From Oerskovia turbata (lineage in GTDB: Bacteria; Actinomycetota; Actinomycetes; Actinomycetales; Cellulomonadaceae), in the NCBI RefSeq assembly GCF_000718325.1, contig NZ_JOFV01000018.1:1-64000 (forward strand): a stretch of 64,000 bases of DNA, read 5' to 3'. The notes under the pieces were generated by a model that worked only from the letters and a program-made list of their open reading frames with translations, made no database searches and was not told where the DNA came from. Made by a program: the position numbers and the translations under genes. Shown in pieces: positions 50,309-59,306 of this stretch; position 1 is the stretch's first letter; the number at the start of each line of letters is the position of its first letter.

Positions 50309-51281
50309 CCTCGTGACCCGGCTCGGCCTCCCGCCGGACGCCCGGGCGCTGATCCTCAACGCCGACGACCTCGGCATGTGCCGCGCCGCCAACCGTGCGA
50401 TCACCGAGCTGCTCGTCGCGGGTCACCTCGACTCCGCGACGCTCATGGTGCCGTGCCCCTGGGCGCCCGAGGCGCTCGCCTTCGCGGCCGACCGCATCGA
50501 CCTCGACCTGGGCGTGCACCTCGTCCTCACGAGCGAGTGGACCCGGTACCGGTGGCGCCCCCTCACCGGGGTCGGGACGACCCTCGTCGACGACGCCGGA
50601 TACTTCCCGGCCGACTGCCGCAGCGTCGAGCTCCGGGCGAGCGACGCGGACGTCGCGGCCGAGCTCGCCGCCCAGCTCGACGCGGCGCTCGCCGCAGGCA
50701 TGGACGTCACGCACCTCGACAACCACATGGGCTCGGTCTACGGGCTCGAGACAGGCCGCAGCTTCCTGCCGCAGGTCTTCGAGCTCGCGGCCCGTCACGG
50801 CCTGCCGTTCCGGCTGCCTCGCACGGTCGGCCTCGGACTGCCCGACACCTACCGCTCGTCGCTCGACCAGGCCGCGGCCGCGGCCGACGCGGCCGGCGTC
50901 GTGATCCTCGACCACCTCGCGACGCACCCGTTCGAGCTGCTCGGGGAGGGGACGCCCGACGAGGAGGACTACGCCTCGATGAAGGCGGGCTTCCTCGATC
51001 TGCTCCGCGCGACCGCACCGGGAGTCACCGAGGTCTTCCTGCACCCCATGCTCGACGACGACGAGCTCGGCGACGTCGCCGACCACGCAGTCGCCAAGCG
51101 CGGCTTCGAGCGCCGGCTGCTGGCCGACCCGGACGTCGCCGCGACCCTCGCCGAGGAGGGGATCGTGCGCGTCGGCTGGCGCGACCTCCGCGACGTCCAG
51201 CGCGGGCTCGCACCCCGGGCGCGCGACGCCTCGGGCACCCCGGTCGCCCGGGCGAGCGACGCCGTCGGGGGTGCTCGATGA
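50292..51281 (+). CDS. ChbG/YdjC family carbohydrate deacetylase
   Basis: A 329-residue protein with the YdjC metal-site motifs: ILNADDLGMC (Asp25, Asp26), DLGVHLVLTSEW, and THLDNHMGSVYG. Members remove an acetyl group from chito-oligosaccharides or related amino sugars. It overlaps the ROK gene by 17 bp and the transporter by ATGA. The C-terminal 30 residues are Arg/Ala-rich and probably disordered. Confidence 0.88.
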   Translation: MRAPSDLVTRLGLPPDARALILNADDLGMCRAANRAITELLVAGHLDSATLMVPCPWAPEALAFAADRIDLDLGVHLVLTSEWTRYRWRPLTGVGTTLVDDAGYFPADCRSVELRASDADVAAELAAQLDAALAAGMDVTHLDNHMGSVYGLETGRSFLPQVFELAARHGLPFRLPRTVGLGLPDTYRSSLDQAAAAADAAGVVILDHLATHPFELLGEGTPDEEDYASMKAGFLDLLRATAPGVTEVFLHPMLDDDELGDVADHAVAKRGFERRLLADPDVAATLAEEGIVRVGWRDLRDVQRGLAPRARDASGTPVARASDAVGGAR

Positions 51282-52705
51282 GCGCGCTCACGGCCCTGCG
51301 CGACCGTCGCCTGACCGGCCTCCCCTCGCGCGCCCAGACCCTCGCCTACGGCGCCTCGGCGTTCCCCGCGAACCTCATGGCGCAGACGTTCTCCGCGTTC
51401 GTCGTGTTCTTCTACGTCGACCACCTCAAGGTCCCCGCGGGCTGGGTCGCGGGCGCGATGGTCGCGCACGGGATCCTCAACGCGCTCCTCAACCCGCTCG
51501 TCGGCGCCGCCTCCGACCGGCACCGCACCCGCTGGGGGCGGCGTGTCCCGTGGATCGGGCTGGGGATCGTGCCGCTCGTCGCGGCGTTCTCGCTGCTGTG
51601 GATGCCTCCCGAGGTCAGCCCCGCGGGTCTGCTCGTCTGGTTCCTCGTAGTCGTCGCGGTCTACGACGTCGCGTACGTCGCGGTCGTCCTCAACACCTCG
51701 GCGCTCTTCCCGGAGATCTTCCGCACGACGGCGGAGCGCGCCCGCGGCAACACGCCGCGCCAGATCTTCGGGCTGGTCGGGATGATCCTCGGCACGGCCG
51801 CGGCACCGTTGCTCTACGGGTCGCCGCTCGGGTGGGTCGGCATGGGGCTCGTGCTGGGCGCGCTGTGCCTCGCGTTCTTCGTGTGGTCCCTCACGGGCAT
51901 GGTCGAGCGGCCCGTCGACGAGGTCGAGGTCAGGGCTCGCGAGGCCGCGCTGCCGCTGCGGGACCAGCTCCGGTACACGTTCGCGAACAAGGCCTTCGTG
52001 ACGTACGTCCTGGGGTCCCTGCTGCTCCAGTCCACGACCGCGATCCTGCTCGCGTCGGTGCCGTTCTACGTGCGCTACGTGCTCGGCGGCGCCGAGGCCG
52101 ACGCGACGCTCGTGCTCGCGCCGATCTTCGTCGTCGCGATCCCCTCGATCGTCGGCTGGTCCTGGGTGGTCCGCACGGTCGGCCCGCGCCGGGCGTTGCT
52201 GTGGTCCGTCGCGGCGTACGGCGTGGCCGTCGGGCTGTTCATGCTCCCCGGCTCGCTGCCGGGGGCCATGGCCGTGGCCGGGCTCGTGGGCATCGGCGTC
52301 GCGGGCATGATGCAGCTCCTCGAGGTCGCGCTCGGGCAGGTGATCGACGACGACGAGCGGCGCACCGGTCTCCGCCGCGAGGGCATGTACTTCGGGGTCA
52401 ACGGGTTCGTGGTGCGCGGCTCGGTGATCGTGCAGGCGGTCGTGATCGCCGTGGTCCTCGGCGCGACGGGCTACGACGCCGGGCTCACGGTGGCGGCCCA
52501 GCCGGAGACCGTGTCGACCGGGATCCGGGTGCTCATGGGCGGCGTGCCGCTCGTGGTCGCCGGGCTCGCGTGGCTCTGCTTCTGGGCGTACCCGCTGCGC
52601 GGGCTCGACGTGCCGACGGTGGGTGGCGCGGGGGACGCGGCCGGTGGTGTGCCGGGTGGTGCCGGTGACGACGAGCCGCAGGATGCCGAGGCGCTGAGCC
52701 GCTGA
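51278..52705 (+). CDS. GPH-type sugar symporter (MFS_2)
   Basis: A 475-residue membrane protein with twelve segments and the GPH pattern: AYGASAFPANLMAQTFSAFV, the loop GAASDRHRTRWGRRVPWIGL, and RQIFGLVGMILGTAAAPLLY. GPH carriers import glycosides or oligosaccharides with a cation. With the upstream deacetylase and regulator it forms a likely amino-sugar glycan uptake operon. The C-terminus is a Gly-rich tail. Confidence 0.88.
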   Translation: MSALTALRDRRLTGLPSRAQTLAYGASAFPANLMAQTFSAFVVFFYVDHLKVPAGWVAGAMVAHGILNALLNPLVGAASDRHRTRWGRRVPWIGLGIVPLVAAFSLLWMPPEVSPAGLLVWFLVVVAVYDVAYVAVVLNTSALFPEIFRTTAERARGNTPRQIFGLVGMILGTAAAPLLYGSPLGWVGMGLVLGALCLAFFVWSLTGMVERPVDEVEVRAREAALPLRDQLRYTFANKAFVTYVLGSLLLQSTTAILLASVPFYVRYVLGGAEADATLVLAPIFVVAIPSIVGWSWVVRTVGPRRALLWSVAAYGVAVGLFMLPGSLPGAMAVAGLVGIGVAGMMQLLEVALGQVIDDDERRTGLRREGMYFGVNGFVVRGSVIVQAVVIAVVLGATGYDAGLTVAAQPETVSTGIRVLMGGVPLVVAGLAWLCFWAYPLRGLDVPTVGGAGDAAGGVPGGAGDDEPQDAEALSR

Positions 52706-52750
52706 CGCGCCGGGCATGACAAGGGCTCGACGAGGGAGAGGACGACCCCG

Positions 52751-53566
52751 ATGACGTGGTGGATCTGCCGGACGTGCGCCGTCGAGCACGCGGACCGTCC
52801 CGAGGTGTGCGCGATCTGCGCCGACGAGCGCCAGTGGGTGCCCGCGGACGGTCAGGCGTGGACGACGCTCGACGAGCTCGCGGCCGAGGGGCACGAGGTG
52901 TCGGTGACCGAGCTCGAACCGGACCTCTTCGCGCTCGCGGGGCACCCCGGGGTGGGGATCGGGCAGGAGTCCAAGATCGTGCGGACCCCGGCCGGGATGC
53001 TGCTGTGGGACCCGGTCGGGTACCTGGACGACGACGCCGTCCGCCGGGTGCGCGAGCTGGGCGAGGTCGTGGCCGTCGTCGCGAGCCACCCGCACATGTT
53101 CGGCGTCCAGGTCGAGTGGAGCCGTGCGCTCGGGGACGTCCCGGTGCTCGTCGCGGAGGCCGACGCCGGGTGGGTCGCCCGCCCCGACCCGGTGATCGAG
53201 ACGTGGTCCGAGGACCGCGAGATCCTGCCCGGTGTGACGCTCTCCCAGCCGGGCGGGCACTTCCCGGGCAGCGCGGTCGTGCACTGGGCGGCCGGCGCCG
53301 AGGGCCGCGGTGTCCTGCTCAGCGGCGACACGATCTTCGCGAACCCCGACCGCACGTCGGTGAGCTTCATGCGCTCCTACCCGAACCGCATCCCGCTGTC
53401 GGGGGCCGTGGTGGACCGGGTCGCGACCCACGTCGAGCGGTTCGCGTTCGACCGGCTCTACAACAACTTCGAGGGTGTGATCCCGGTGGGTGCGCGGGGC
53501 GTCGTGCGCCGGTCCGCGGACCGGCACGCGGCGTGGGTGCGCGGGGACTTCGACCACCTCACGTGA
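52751..53566 (+). CDS. MBL-fold hydrolase with N-terminal zinc ribbon
   Basis: A 271-residue protein. Four cysteines in MTWWICRTCAVEHADRPEVC and CAIC (6, 9, 20, 23) form a rubredoxin-like zinc knuckle. The metallo-beta-lactamase domain follows, with metal residues in ASHPHMFGVQ, QPGGHFPGSAV and LSGDTIF. The HxHxDH motif is reduced to HPHMFG, so one metal site may be altered. Substrate unknown. Confidence 0.82.
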   Translation: MTWWICRTCAVEHADRPEVCAICADERQWVPADGQAWTTLDELAAEGHEVSVTELEPDLFALAGHPGVGIGQESKIVRTPAGMLLWDPVGYLDDDAVRRVRELGEVVAVVASHPHMFGVQVEWSRALGDVPVLVAEADAGWVARPDPVIETWSEDREILPGVTLSQPGGHFPGSAVVHWAAGAEGRGVLLSGDTIFANPDRTSVSFMRSYPNRIPLSGAVVDRVATHVERFAFDRLYNNFEGVIPVGARGVVRRSADRHAAWVRGDFDHLT

Positions 53567-53666
53567 GGACGGCGCGCGGTGGGGCGGCCCGACGCGATGC
53601 GACGCGACCCGAGGGATCGTGGGGCCGGCCGTGGACACCTCGCCCAGACCCCGACAGGATGTCCGC

Positions 53667-54467
53667 GTGAGCACCGGACCCGCGCTGGACCCCGAGATCC
53701 TCGACTTCTACACGGACCGCTACCGCGAGGAGCGGCGTCTCCACGCGACCGCCCACGGTCGCCTCGAGCTGCTGCGTACGCGTGAGCTGCTGGACCGGTT
53801 CCTCCCGTCGCCACCGGGCCGGGTCGTGGACGTCGGCGGCGCGACCGGCGTGCACGCGGCGTGGCTCGCCGAGGTGGGGTTCGAGGTGGACCTGATCGAC
53901 CCCGTGCCCTCGCACGTGGCCCAGGCGGGCGAGGTCCCGGGTGTCCGGGCGCAGGTCGGCGACGCGCGGACCCTGCCCTTCGGGGACGCGTCGGCCGACG
54001 TCGTGCTCCTCCTCGGACCGCTCTACCACCTCACGGCGCGCGCCGACCGTTTGCTCGCGCTGCGCGAGGCGGCCCGGGTAGGCCGCCGGGGCGGCGTCGT
54101 GGCGGTCGCGGCGATCAGTAGGTACGCGGGCCTGCTGGAGCTCGCGGCCGTGGGCGAGGTCAGCGACGTGACGGAGCCGTCGCTGCGGCGCGCGATCGAG
54201 ACGGGTGTCAACGATCCGCGGTCCGGGTTCACGACCGCGTACTTCCACCGGCCGGACGAGCTCGCGCGGGAGATGGCGGAGGCCGGGCTCGCCGAGGTCG
54301 CGGTCTACGGCGTCGAGGGGCCGAGCGCCCCGGCGCTCGACAACCTGCCGCTGGACGAGGCCGAACCCCTGCTGGGTTCCGCGATCCGGGCGGCGCGCCT
54401 GCTCGAGCAGGACCCGGCGCTGATCGCCGCGAGCCCGCACTTCCTGGCCTTCGGCCGGGTGGGCTGA
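53667..54467 (+). CDS. SAM-dependent methyltransferase
   Basis: A 266-residue class I methyltransferase: motif I is VVDVGGATGVHAAWL, motif II-type VDLIDPVPSHV, and motif post-I/IV VGDARTLPFGDASADVVLLL with GPLYHL. The C-terminal half carries the substrate cap (GFTTAYFHRPDELAREMAEA). The GTG at 53667 has AGGATG upstream. No neighbour reveals the substrate. Confidence 0.88.
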   Translation: MSTGPALDPEILDFYTDRYREERRLHATAHGRLELLRTRELLDRFLPSPPGRVVDVGGATGVHAAWLAEVGFEVDLIDPVPSHVAQAGEVPGVRAQVGDARTLPFGDASADVVLLLGPLYHLTARADRLLALREAARVGRRGGVVAVAAISRYAGLLELAAVGEVSDVTEPSLRRAIETGVNDPRSGFTTAYFHRPDELAREMAEAGLAEVAVYGVEGPSAPALDNLPLDEAEPLLGSAIRAARLLEQDPALIAASPHFLAFGRVG

Positions 54468-54478
54468 CTGTCCACGAC

Positions 54479-54504
54479 ACGCTTGTGCGATCCATCACAA
54501 GCGT
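54479..54504 (+). terminator. Hairpin after the methyltransferase gene
   Basis: ACGCTTGTG (54479-54487) and CACAAGCGT (54496-54504) pair perfectly around an 8-nt loop, 12 bp after the stop, followed by a pyrimidine-rich CGCCTCTTCT. Confidence 0.65.
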
Positions 54505-54571
54505 CGCCTCTTCTGTGCCCGGAGATGCGACGATCGAGACAGCCCGAGGTCCCACGACGGAGGAGACTGCC

Positions 54572-55210
54572 ATGAGACCGCTCGTACGACGGACCGCCAC
54601 CGCGGCGTTCCTGGTCGGGGCGCTGCTCCTGACCCGACGCATGACCATGACCTGGGGGACGCGCGACGGCGAACCGTCCGAGCCGCTCGCAGGTGACGAG
54701 ATCGTCCCGTGCGCCGACACGGTCGCGACCCGCGCCGTCACGATCGACGCCCTGCCGCGCGAGGTGTGGAAGTGGGTCCTGCAGCTCGGCCAGGGGCGAG
54801 GCGGCTTCTACAGCTACGAGTGGCTCGAGAACCTCGTGGGCTGCGACATCGAGAACGCGGACCGCATCGATCCGCGGTGGCAGCGCCTCGCGGTCGGGGA
54901 CGACGTGCGCCTCCACCCTGACGTCGCGCTGCGCGTCGCCGCGATCGTCCCCGAACGTCACCTCGTGCTGCGGGGAGCCGTCCCGGTCGGTGCGTCGGCA
55001 CCGCCGTACGACTTCTCCTGGTCGTTCGTGCTCCGCCCCGCCGCCGACGGCGCGACACGCCTGCTCGTGCGTGAGCGCTACGGCTACGCGCGGTGGTGGT
55101 CCGGGGCGATCGTCGAACCGGTCCAGCCCGTCAGCTTCCTCATGAGCGCGCGCATGCTGCGCGGAATCCGCGACCGCGCCGAGGGACGCGCGGGTGAGAG
55201 GGCCGCCTGA
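54572..55210 (+). CDS. SRPBCC-like membrane-anchored protein
   Basis: A 212-residue protein. A short N-terminal membrane helix (TAAFLVGALLL) leads to a START/SRPBCC-type domain beginning TRAVTIDALPREVWKWVLQL and GFYSYEWLENLVGCDIENAD, a pattern shared by many actinobacterial proteins of unknown function. The domain forms a lipid- or ligand-binding cavity. GGAGGAG precedes the ATG. Confidence 0.75.
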   Translation: MRPLVRRTATAAFLVGALLLTRRMTMTWGTRDGEPSEPLAGDEIVPCADTVATRAVTIDALPREVWKWVLQLGQGRGGFYSYEWLENLVGCDIENADRIDPRWQRLAVGDDVRLHPDVALRVAAIVPERHLVLRGAVPVGASAPPYDFSWSFVLRPAADGATRLLVRERYGYARWWSGAIVEPVQPVSFLMSARMLRGIRDRAEGRAGERAA

Positions 55211-55269
55211 GGCGAGCGGCGCCGTCGAACCGGCCGCCGACCCGGCTGTCGACGCGGGATGATGGACGG

Positions 55270-55707
55270 ATGCCCACCACCCCGCACCGAGGTCTCCCGG
55301 TGAGCGCGGCCCTGACGGTCCCGGAGGCCGAGCTCACCTGGCGGTTCTCGCGCGCCTCGGGGCCCGGCGGGCAGGGGGTCAACACGACGGACTCGCGTGT
55401 CGAGCTGTCGTGGGACGTCGAGGCGTCGGCCGTCCTGACCGATGCGCAGCGGGCTCGCCTCGTGGAGCGCCTCACCAAGCGGATGGTCGGGGGAGTGCTC
55501 ACCGTGACGGCCTCGGAGCTCCGCGAGCAGCTCCGCAACCGGGCCGCCGCGCGGACGCGGCTCGCGGCGCTCGTCGCCGAGGGCCTCACCCCGCCCGCGC
55601 GGCAACGGCGTGCGACGCGCCCGACGCGCGGCTCGCAGGAACGTCGCCTCGCGGCGAAGAAGCAGCGGACCACGACCAAGCAGATGCGCCGCCGCCCCAC
55701 GGACTGA
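55270..55707 (+). CDS. arfB: Alternative ribosome-rescue peptidyl-tRNA hydrolase
   Basis: A 145-residue protein with the release-factor catalytic loop SGPGGQGVN (GGQ at 33-35) and a basic C-terminal tail (RRLAAKKQRTTTKQMRRRP) that reads the empty mRNA channel of stalled ribosomes. It lacks the codon-recognition domains of RF1/RF2, so it is ArfB (YaeJ). It hydrolyses peptidyl-tRNA on non-stop complexes. Confidence 0.92.
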   Translation: MPTTPHRGLPVSAALTVPEAELTWRFSRASGPGGQGVNTTDSRVELSWDVEASAVLTDAQRARLVERLTKRMVGGVLTVTASELREQLRNRAAARTRLAALVAEGLTPPARQRRATRPTRGSQERRLAAKKQRTTTKQMRRRPTD

Positions 55708-55852
55708 CGGTGCCCGACGGCGGCGCACCGGTCCGTCCTGCTCGGCATCGAGCTCGTGAGCCTCGTGTGCGCCGTGGAGGGCCGGATCGGGGCAGGATAC
55801 GCAGTGACCCGGTACCGACCGGTGCCGGGAGCCCGACGGAGAGGACGAGGAC

Positions 55853-56032
55853 ATGAGCGAGTCGAAGGGTGGCGCCCTGGGCGGCCTGGGCGGGTTCGTC
55901 GAGAAGGCCAAGGAGGCCCTGACGGACGAGCGCATCGACCAGGTCGCGGAGCTGGTCAAGGGCCGCACGTCGGACTCGGTCGACCAGCACGTCGACACGG
56001 TCGCTGAGCAGGCCAAGAAGCTCAACGGCTGA
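55853..56032 (+). CDS. MT0933-like antitoxin-family small protein
   Basis: A 59-residue amphipathic protein (GGFVEKAKEALTDERIDQVA followed by ELVKGRTSDSVDQHV). It resembles the MT0933/Rv0909 antitoxin family and stress-related CsbD-like small proteins. No toxin gene is adjacent, so an antitoxin role is doubtful here. GAGGACGAGG lies before the ATG. Confidence 0.65.
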   Translation: MSESKGGALGGLGGFVEKAKEALTDERIDQVAELVKGRTSDSVDQHVDTVAEQAKKLNG

Positions 56033-56047
56033 GCCGAGCGTCATCAG

Positions 56048-56072
56048 GGGGCGGTCCCGCCGGGGCCGCCCC
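56048..56072 (+). terminator. Hairpin after the MT0933-like gene
   Basis: GGGGCGG (56048-56054) pairs with CCGCCCC (56066-56072) around an 11-nt loop, 15 bp after the stop, followed by TTCGT. Confidence 0.6.
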
Positions 56073-56100
56073 TTCGTGCGTCACGGGCGGGTCCGGGTGC

Positions 56101-57093
56101 TCAGCCTGCCCGACGGCGCCGCTCACCGCCGCGGTCGGGTGGCTCTGCGCGGGTGGTCGCCGCGGGGGCGCGGGCCGCGCGGGCGTGCTCCGGGGCCGCG
56201 TCCGTCGGGGTGGTCCAGTGCACGGGGTGCTCGAGCCCGTCGGGCAGGCGGGTGGTCGTGTCGCCCCGGGCCGCGTCGACCTGGGCCTGGGTGAGGAACA
56301 GCGCGTCGGTGAGGTCGGTGCCGCGCAGGTCGGCTCCCCGCAGGTCGGCCCCGACGAGGTCTGCGCTGCGCAGGTCCGCACCGCGCAGGTCGGCCCCGAC
56401 GAGCAGGGCGCCGCGCAGGCTCGCTCCCCGCAGGTCTGCGCGGGCCAGCTGCCTCCCGACCAGGTCGGCGCCGCGGTGGTCGGCGCGTCGGCCCCGGGGC
56501 TGGTGCGGCGAGCGTGCACGCGCGCCGTCGCTCGCCCGGAGCAGGAGCGGGTTGACGCTGCTGCGCAGGGCGCCGAGATCCTGTGCGAGCAGGTCCTGCG
56601 GGGTGCCGAGCGAGAGGTGCTCGACCCGGTCCACGGCGGCGCGCAGGTCGGCGGTCAGCGCCGGGTCGTGGCCCGCGGAGCGGTCGAGGGCGGTGCTGTC
56701 CTGGCCCGCTGCCAGCGCCAGTGCCTCGGTGAGGTACCAGAGCAGCTCGTGGACGTGCCGCAGCACGGGCAGCAGCGCGAACATCGACGACCGCACCTCG
56801 GGGTGCTCGCGCCAGTCCTGCCCGGCGAACGTGACGCGGGAGATCTTCTGCCCCGCGCCGAAGCAGTCGTAGACGGTGCAGCCCACGAACCCGCGATCGC
56901 GGAGCTCGGTGTGGATGCCGCACCGGTGATCGGGCCGCAGGTTGCGGCAGGGCTCGCCCGCGTCCTTGTCGATCGGGAAGTCGGCGGAGCGTGTGAAGGC
57001 CAGCGCCACGCAGCACAGTCCGAAGCAGCTCGCGCAGTCGGCGTGCAGGCCGAGGCGGTCACGTTCGGGGGTGGGGCTCGGGGACGACGACAT
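56101..57093 (-). CDS. Pentapeptide-repeat protein with Cys-rich N-terminus
   Basis: A 330-residue protein in two parts. Residues about 18-82 hold eight cysteines in a YkgJ-like arrangement (CASCFGLCC, later PCRNLRPDHRCGIH, GCTVYDCFGAGQ) likely binding zinc or iron. After a helical region, residues about 225-275 form about ten pentapeptide repeats (ADLRGASLRGALLVGADLRG), a right-handed quadrilateral beta helix. Such repeats can mimic DNA or scaffold proteins. CAGGAG precedes the ATG. Function unknown. Confidence 0.8.
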   Translation of the reverse strand: MSSSPSPTPERDRLGLHADCASCFGLCCVALAFTRSADFPIDKDAGEPCRNLRPDHRCGIHTELRDRGFVGCTVYDCFGAGQKISRVTFAGQDWREHPEVRSSMFALLPVLRHVHELLWYLTEALALAAGQDSTALDRSAGHDPALTADLRAAVDRVEHLSLGTPQDLLAQDLGALRSSVNPLLLRASDGARARSPHQPRGRRADHRGADLVGRQLARADLRGASLRGALLVGADLRGADLRSADLVGADLRGADLRGTDLTDALFLTQAQVDAARGDTTTRLPDGLEHPVHWTTPTDAAPEHARAARAPAATTRAEPPDRGGERRRRAG

Positions 57094-57408
57094 GGGACTC
57101 CTGGCAGGGCGGGGGCGGCTCGTCCCCAGTACACCGCGCTGCCGCCCGGGAGTCGAGCAAGTTCCGGGCGATCAGCGCCTCACCAGACGCGCTCGCCGTA
57201 GCCATTGCCCGGCGTACCTCGTCGTGCAGGCCGCGTTCCTCGACGCATGGATCAAGCATCGTCGCGGATCCACGTCTCACGTCGGGTAGCGCCGATGTCA
57301 CTGCCGACACTGGAATACCTAGAACAGATACTCTAGAGTGATCGAGGGCAGTCGTTCTCTGTCGTTCACACAGTGCATATATCTGATTTGGATACTCCGG
57401 AGGGCATC
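57094..57408. other. Intergenic region ahead of the AbiE system
   Basis: No gene is seen. From about 57300 the sequence is clearly more AT-rich than the surroundings, with GATACTCTAGAG near 57329, CATATATCTGA near 57376 and GGATACTCC near 57391. A promoter for abiEi lies here, but no spacing is convincing enough to mark. Composition suggests transferred DNA. Confidence 0.45.
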
Positions 57409-58209
57409 GTGGCAGCGCGCAGACTGAGCCCCACCCTCGCAGCTGTCGTCGAGGAGCTCGAGTTGGAGCAGCCCACGGTCGTCACCAGTCCCACGATCCG
57501 CGCCATCGCAGAGCGACGGGGACTGGGCACCTCACCCCCCGTCATCGCGGCGCGCCTACGGCAAGCGGGTTGGCTCCTGCCGACCGGACGGCGTGGCGTC
57601 TGGGAGTTCGCCCCTGGTGCGCACGCCGGCCCCATCGGCCACGGCGACCCGACCCTGCCTCTGAGAGGGCTCCTGGCGACGCACCCGGAACTCACGCCAG
57701 CCCTGTCGCTGTCTAGCGCCGCGTGGGCGCTCGGGCACGCCAACCGGGTTCCGAACACCATCGACATCGCGGTACCCGTGGGTTCCCGCGTCACGGCCTC
57801 GATGCGCAAGGACGCCTCATTCTCGACCTTCACCAGCAACATCGCCTATCGAACAGCCAAGGGCGTGCCCTGTCACCGGCCGGAGTCCATCCTCACGCAC
57901 CTCGCCACCACGCCAAGCGCACCTCGCTCGTGGCCTGCAGTTCTCGAGTGGCTCCCCGAGATCGCAGCCGATCTCGACGCAGACACTCTCCTCGCCGAAC
58001 TTCGCGGTCGCCCCCGCTCCGTCATCACGCGTGCGGGCTACCTCCTGATCGGCATGCGGCCCGACCTCGCGGCGCCCCTACGCCCGACCGCCCCCGAAGT
58101 GGTGCGCTTCGGACCTCGGACCAACGCCGCCCGTCGATTCGTCGGATCGTGGGGCGTCGTCGACCATCTCCTACCGAGCGACCCAGCAACGTGGGAATCA
58201 GTCCTGTGA
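57409..58209 (+). CDS. AbiEi-type antitoxin (type IV TA)
   Basis: A 266-residue protein with an N-terminal winged helix (TSPTIRAIAERRGLGTSPPV, AARLRQAGWLLPTGRRGVWE) and the AbiEi C-terminal domain (LSLSSAAWALGHANRVPNTI, CHRPESILTHLATT). AbiEi represses the operon and counters the toxin without direct binding. The GTG at 57409 follows GGAGGG; an earlier in-frame GTG (57373) would add twelve residues. The stop overlaps abiEii (GTGA). Confidence 0.85.
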   Translation: MAARRLSPTLAAVVEELELEQPTVVTSPTIRAIAERRGLGTSPPVIAARLRQAGWLLPTGRRGVWEFAPGAHAGPIGHGDPTLPLRGLLATHPELTPALSLSSAAWALGHANRVPNTIDIAVPVGSRVTASMRKDASFSTFTSNIAYRTAKGVPCHRPESILTHLATTPSAPRSWPAVLEWLPEIAADLDADTLLAELRGRPRSVITRAGYLLIGMRPDLAAPLRPTAPEVVRFGPRTNAARRFVGSWGVVDHLLPSDPATWESVL

Positions 58210-59174
58210 CCGGCTACACCGTCGCCCTCACCAGAGCCCACCTGCTCCGCCACGCCCCCTCCGCCAGGCAGGGAGCCGAAGCTGCGGCAGTCGACATCGC
58301 ACAGGATCTCCTCCTGCGGCACCTGCACGACATCGGCCTCCTTGAACAACTCGCCTTCAAGGGTGGTACCGCGCTGCGCAAGCTCTACGCAGGCTCAGCC
58401 GGTCGATTCTCGCTCGACCTGGACTTCTCAGTCCGCGACCTCGACGGCGACGCAGACGCCACCTTCGAACTGCTCACTGAGAGCGTCGCAGAACTCGAGC
58501 TCGGCCCGTTCCGCTACGGCACGAAGGAACGCCGCGGCAAGACTCTCTTGCTGATCTCCACTGACCTGACCACCACAAACGAGCTTTCCTCCAAACTCGA
58601 CGTCAACCCGCCATCGTGGCTTGAGCCGATCCACCGGCCTTGGGTGCCAATGCCCGTCCACAGCCAGTACGGCGGGCCGCTGCCACCCTTGACGGTCGTA
58701 CGCCTCGAAGAGAACGTCGCGGAGAAGATCGCCCGCCTGAACCGCACGACGACTGCCCGCGATGTCTACGATCTCGTCTGGCTCTGGAAGAACTACCGCG
58801 ACGGCGGCGGGATGGACTTCGCGCTCATCCGGCGCCTAGCGGTGCTGAAGATCTGGGTCGACGCGTACGGCCTCACTGGGCCAAGCCCTCTGCACTGGAA
58901 GCCCGGCCACGAGTCGTATCCGTTCGACCCCGAGCACTGGCTCCGCTCCCGACCAGAGGAAGAGTTCGACAGCGAAGACATCGGCCAACTGTCTGTTCCC
59001 GCACCCAAGCTGGACGAGCTCGCCGCAGACCTCGTCAAGGGTTACGGCTCCCTGCGTGACCTCGACGCCGACGAAATGGTCATCGCCCAGCTCGACGCGA
59101 CCGAGCGCCCGCGCGTACTACGGATGCTTGCCGACCTCCCGGGCACCCGCCTGTCCCGCAGCTCCGTTTGGTAG
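58206..59174 (+). CDS. AbiEii nucleotidyltransferase toxin
   Basis: A 322-residue DUF1814/AbiEii protein. The nucleotidyltransferase motif is complete: FKGGTALRKLY (51-61), then FSLDLDFSV with Asp71 and Asp73, and a later ENVAEKIARLNRTTTARDVY segment with the family's conserved Lys and Asp. MenA-type relatives add nucleotides to tRNA and stop growth; AbiE gives abortive infection against phage. Composition is less GC-biased than the neighbours, suggesting horizontal origin. Confidence 0.9.
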   Translation: MTGYTVALTRAHLLRHAPSARQGAEAAAVDIAQDLLLRHLHDIGLLEQLAFKGGTALRKLYAGSAGRFSLDLDFSVRDLDGDADATFELLTESVAELELGPFRYGTKERRGKTLLLISTDLTTTNELSSKLDVNPPSWLEPIHRPWVPMPVHSQYGGPLPPLTVVRLEENVAEKIARLNRTTTARDVYDLVWLWKNYRDGGGMDFALIRRLAVLKIWVDAYGLTGPSPLHWKPGHESYPFDPEHWLRSRPEEEFDSEDIGQLSVPAPKLDELAADLVKGYGSLRDLDADEMVIAQLDATERPRVLRMLADLPGTRLSRSSVW

Positions 59175-59306
59175 AGGTCCGTCGGAGGTGCTCCACGGGC
59201 GGGAGGCACCCGGAGCCGTGGTCGTCCTACCGACGATTGTCCGAGATGTGAAAGAGTTGCGCCGCGCACGTCGATCGGCGTGCACATCGTTCGCCGAGAG
59301 GTCGTC

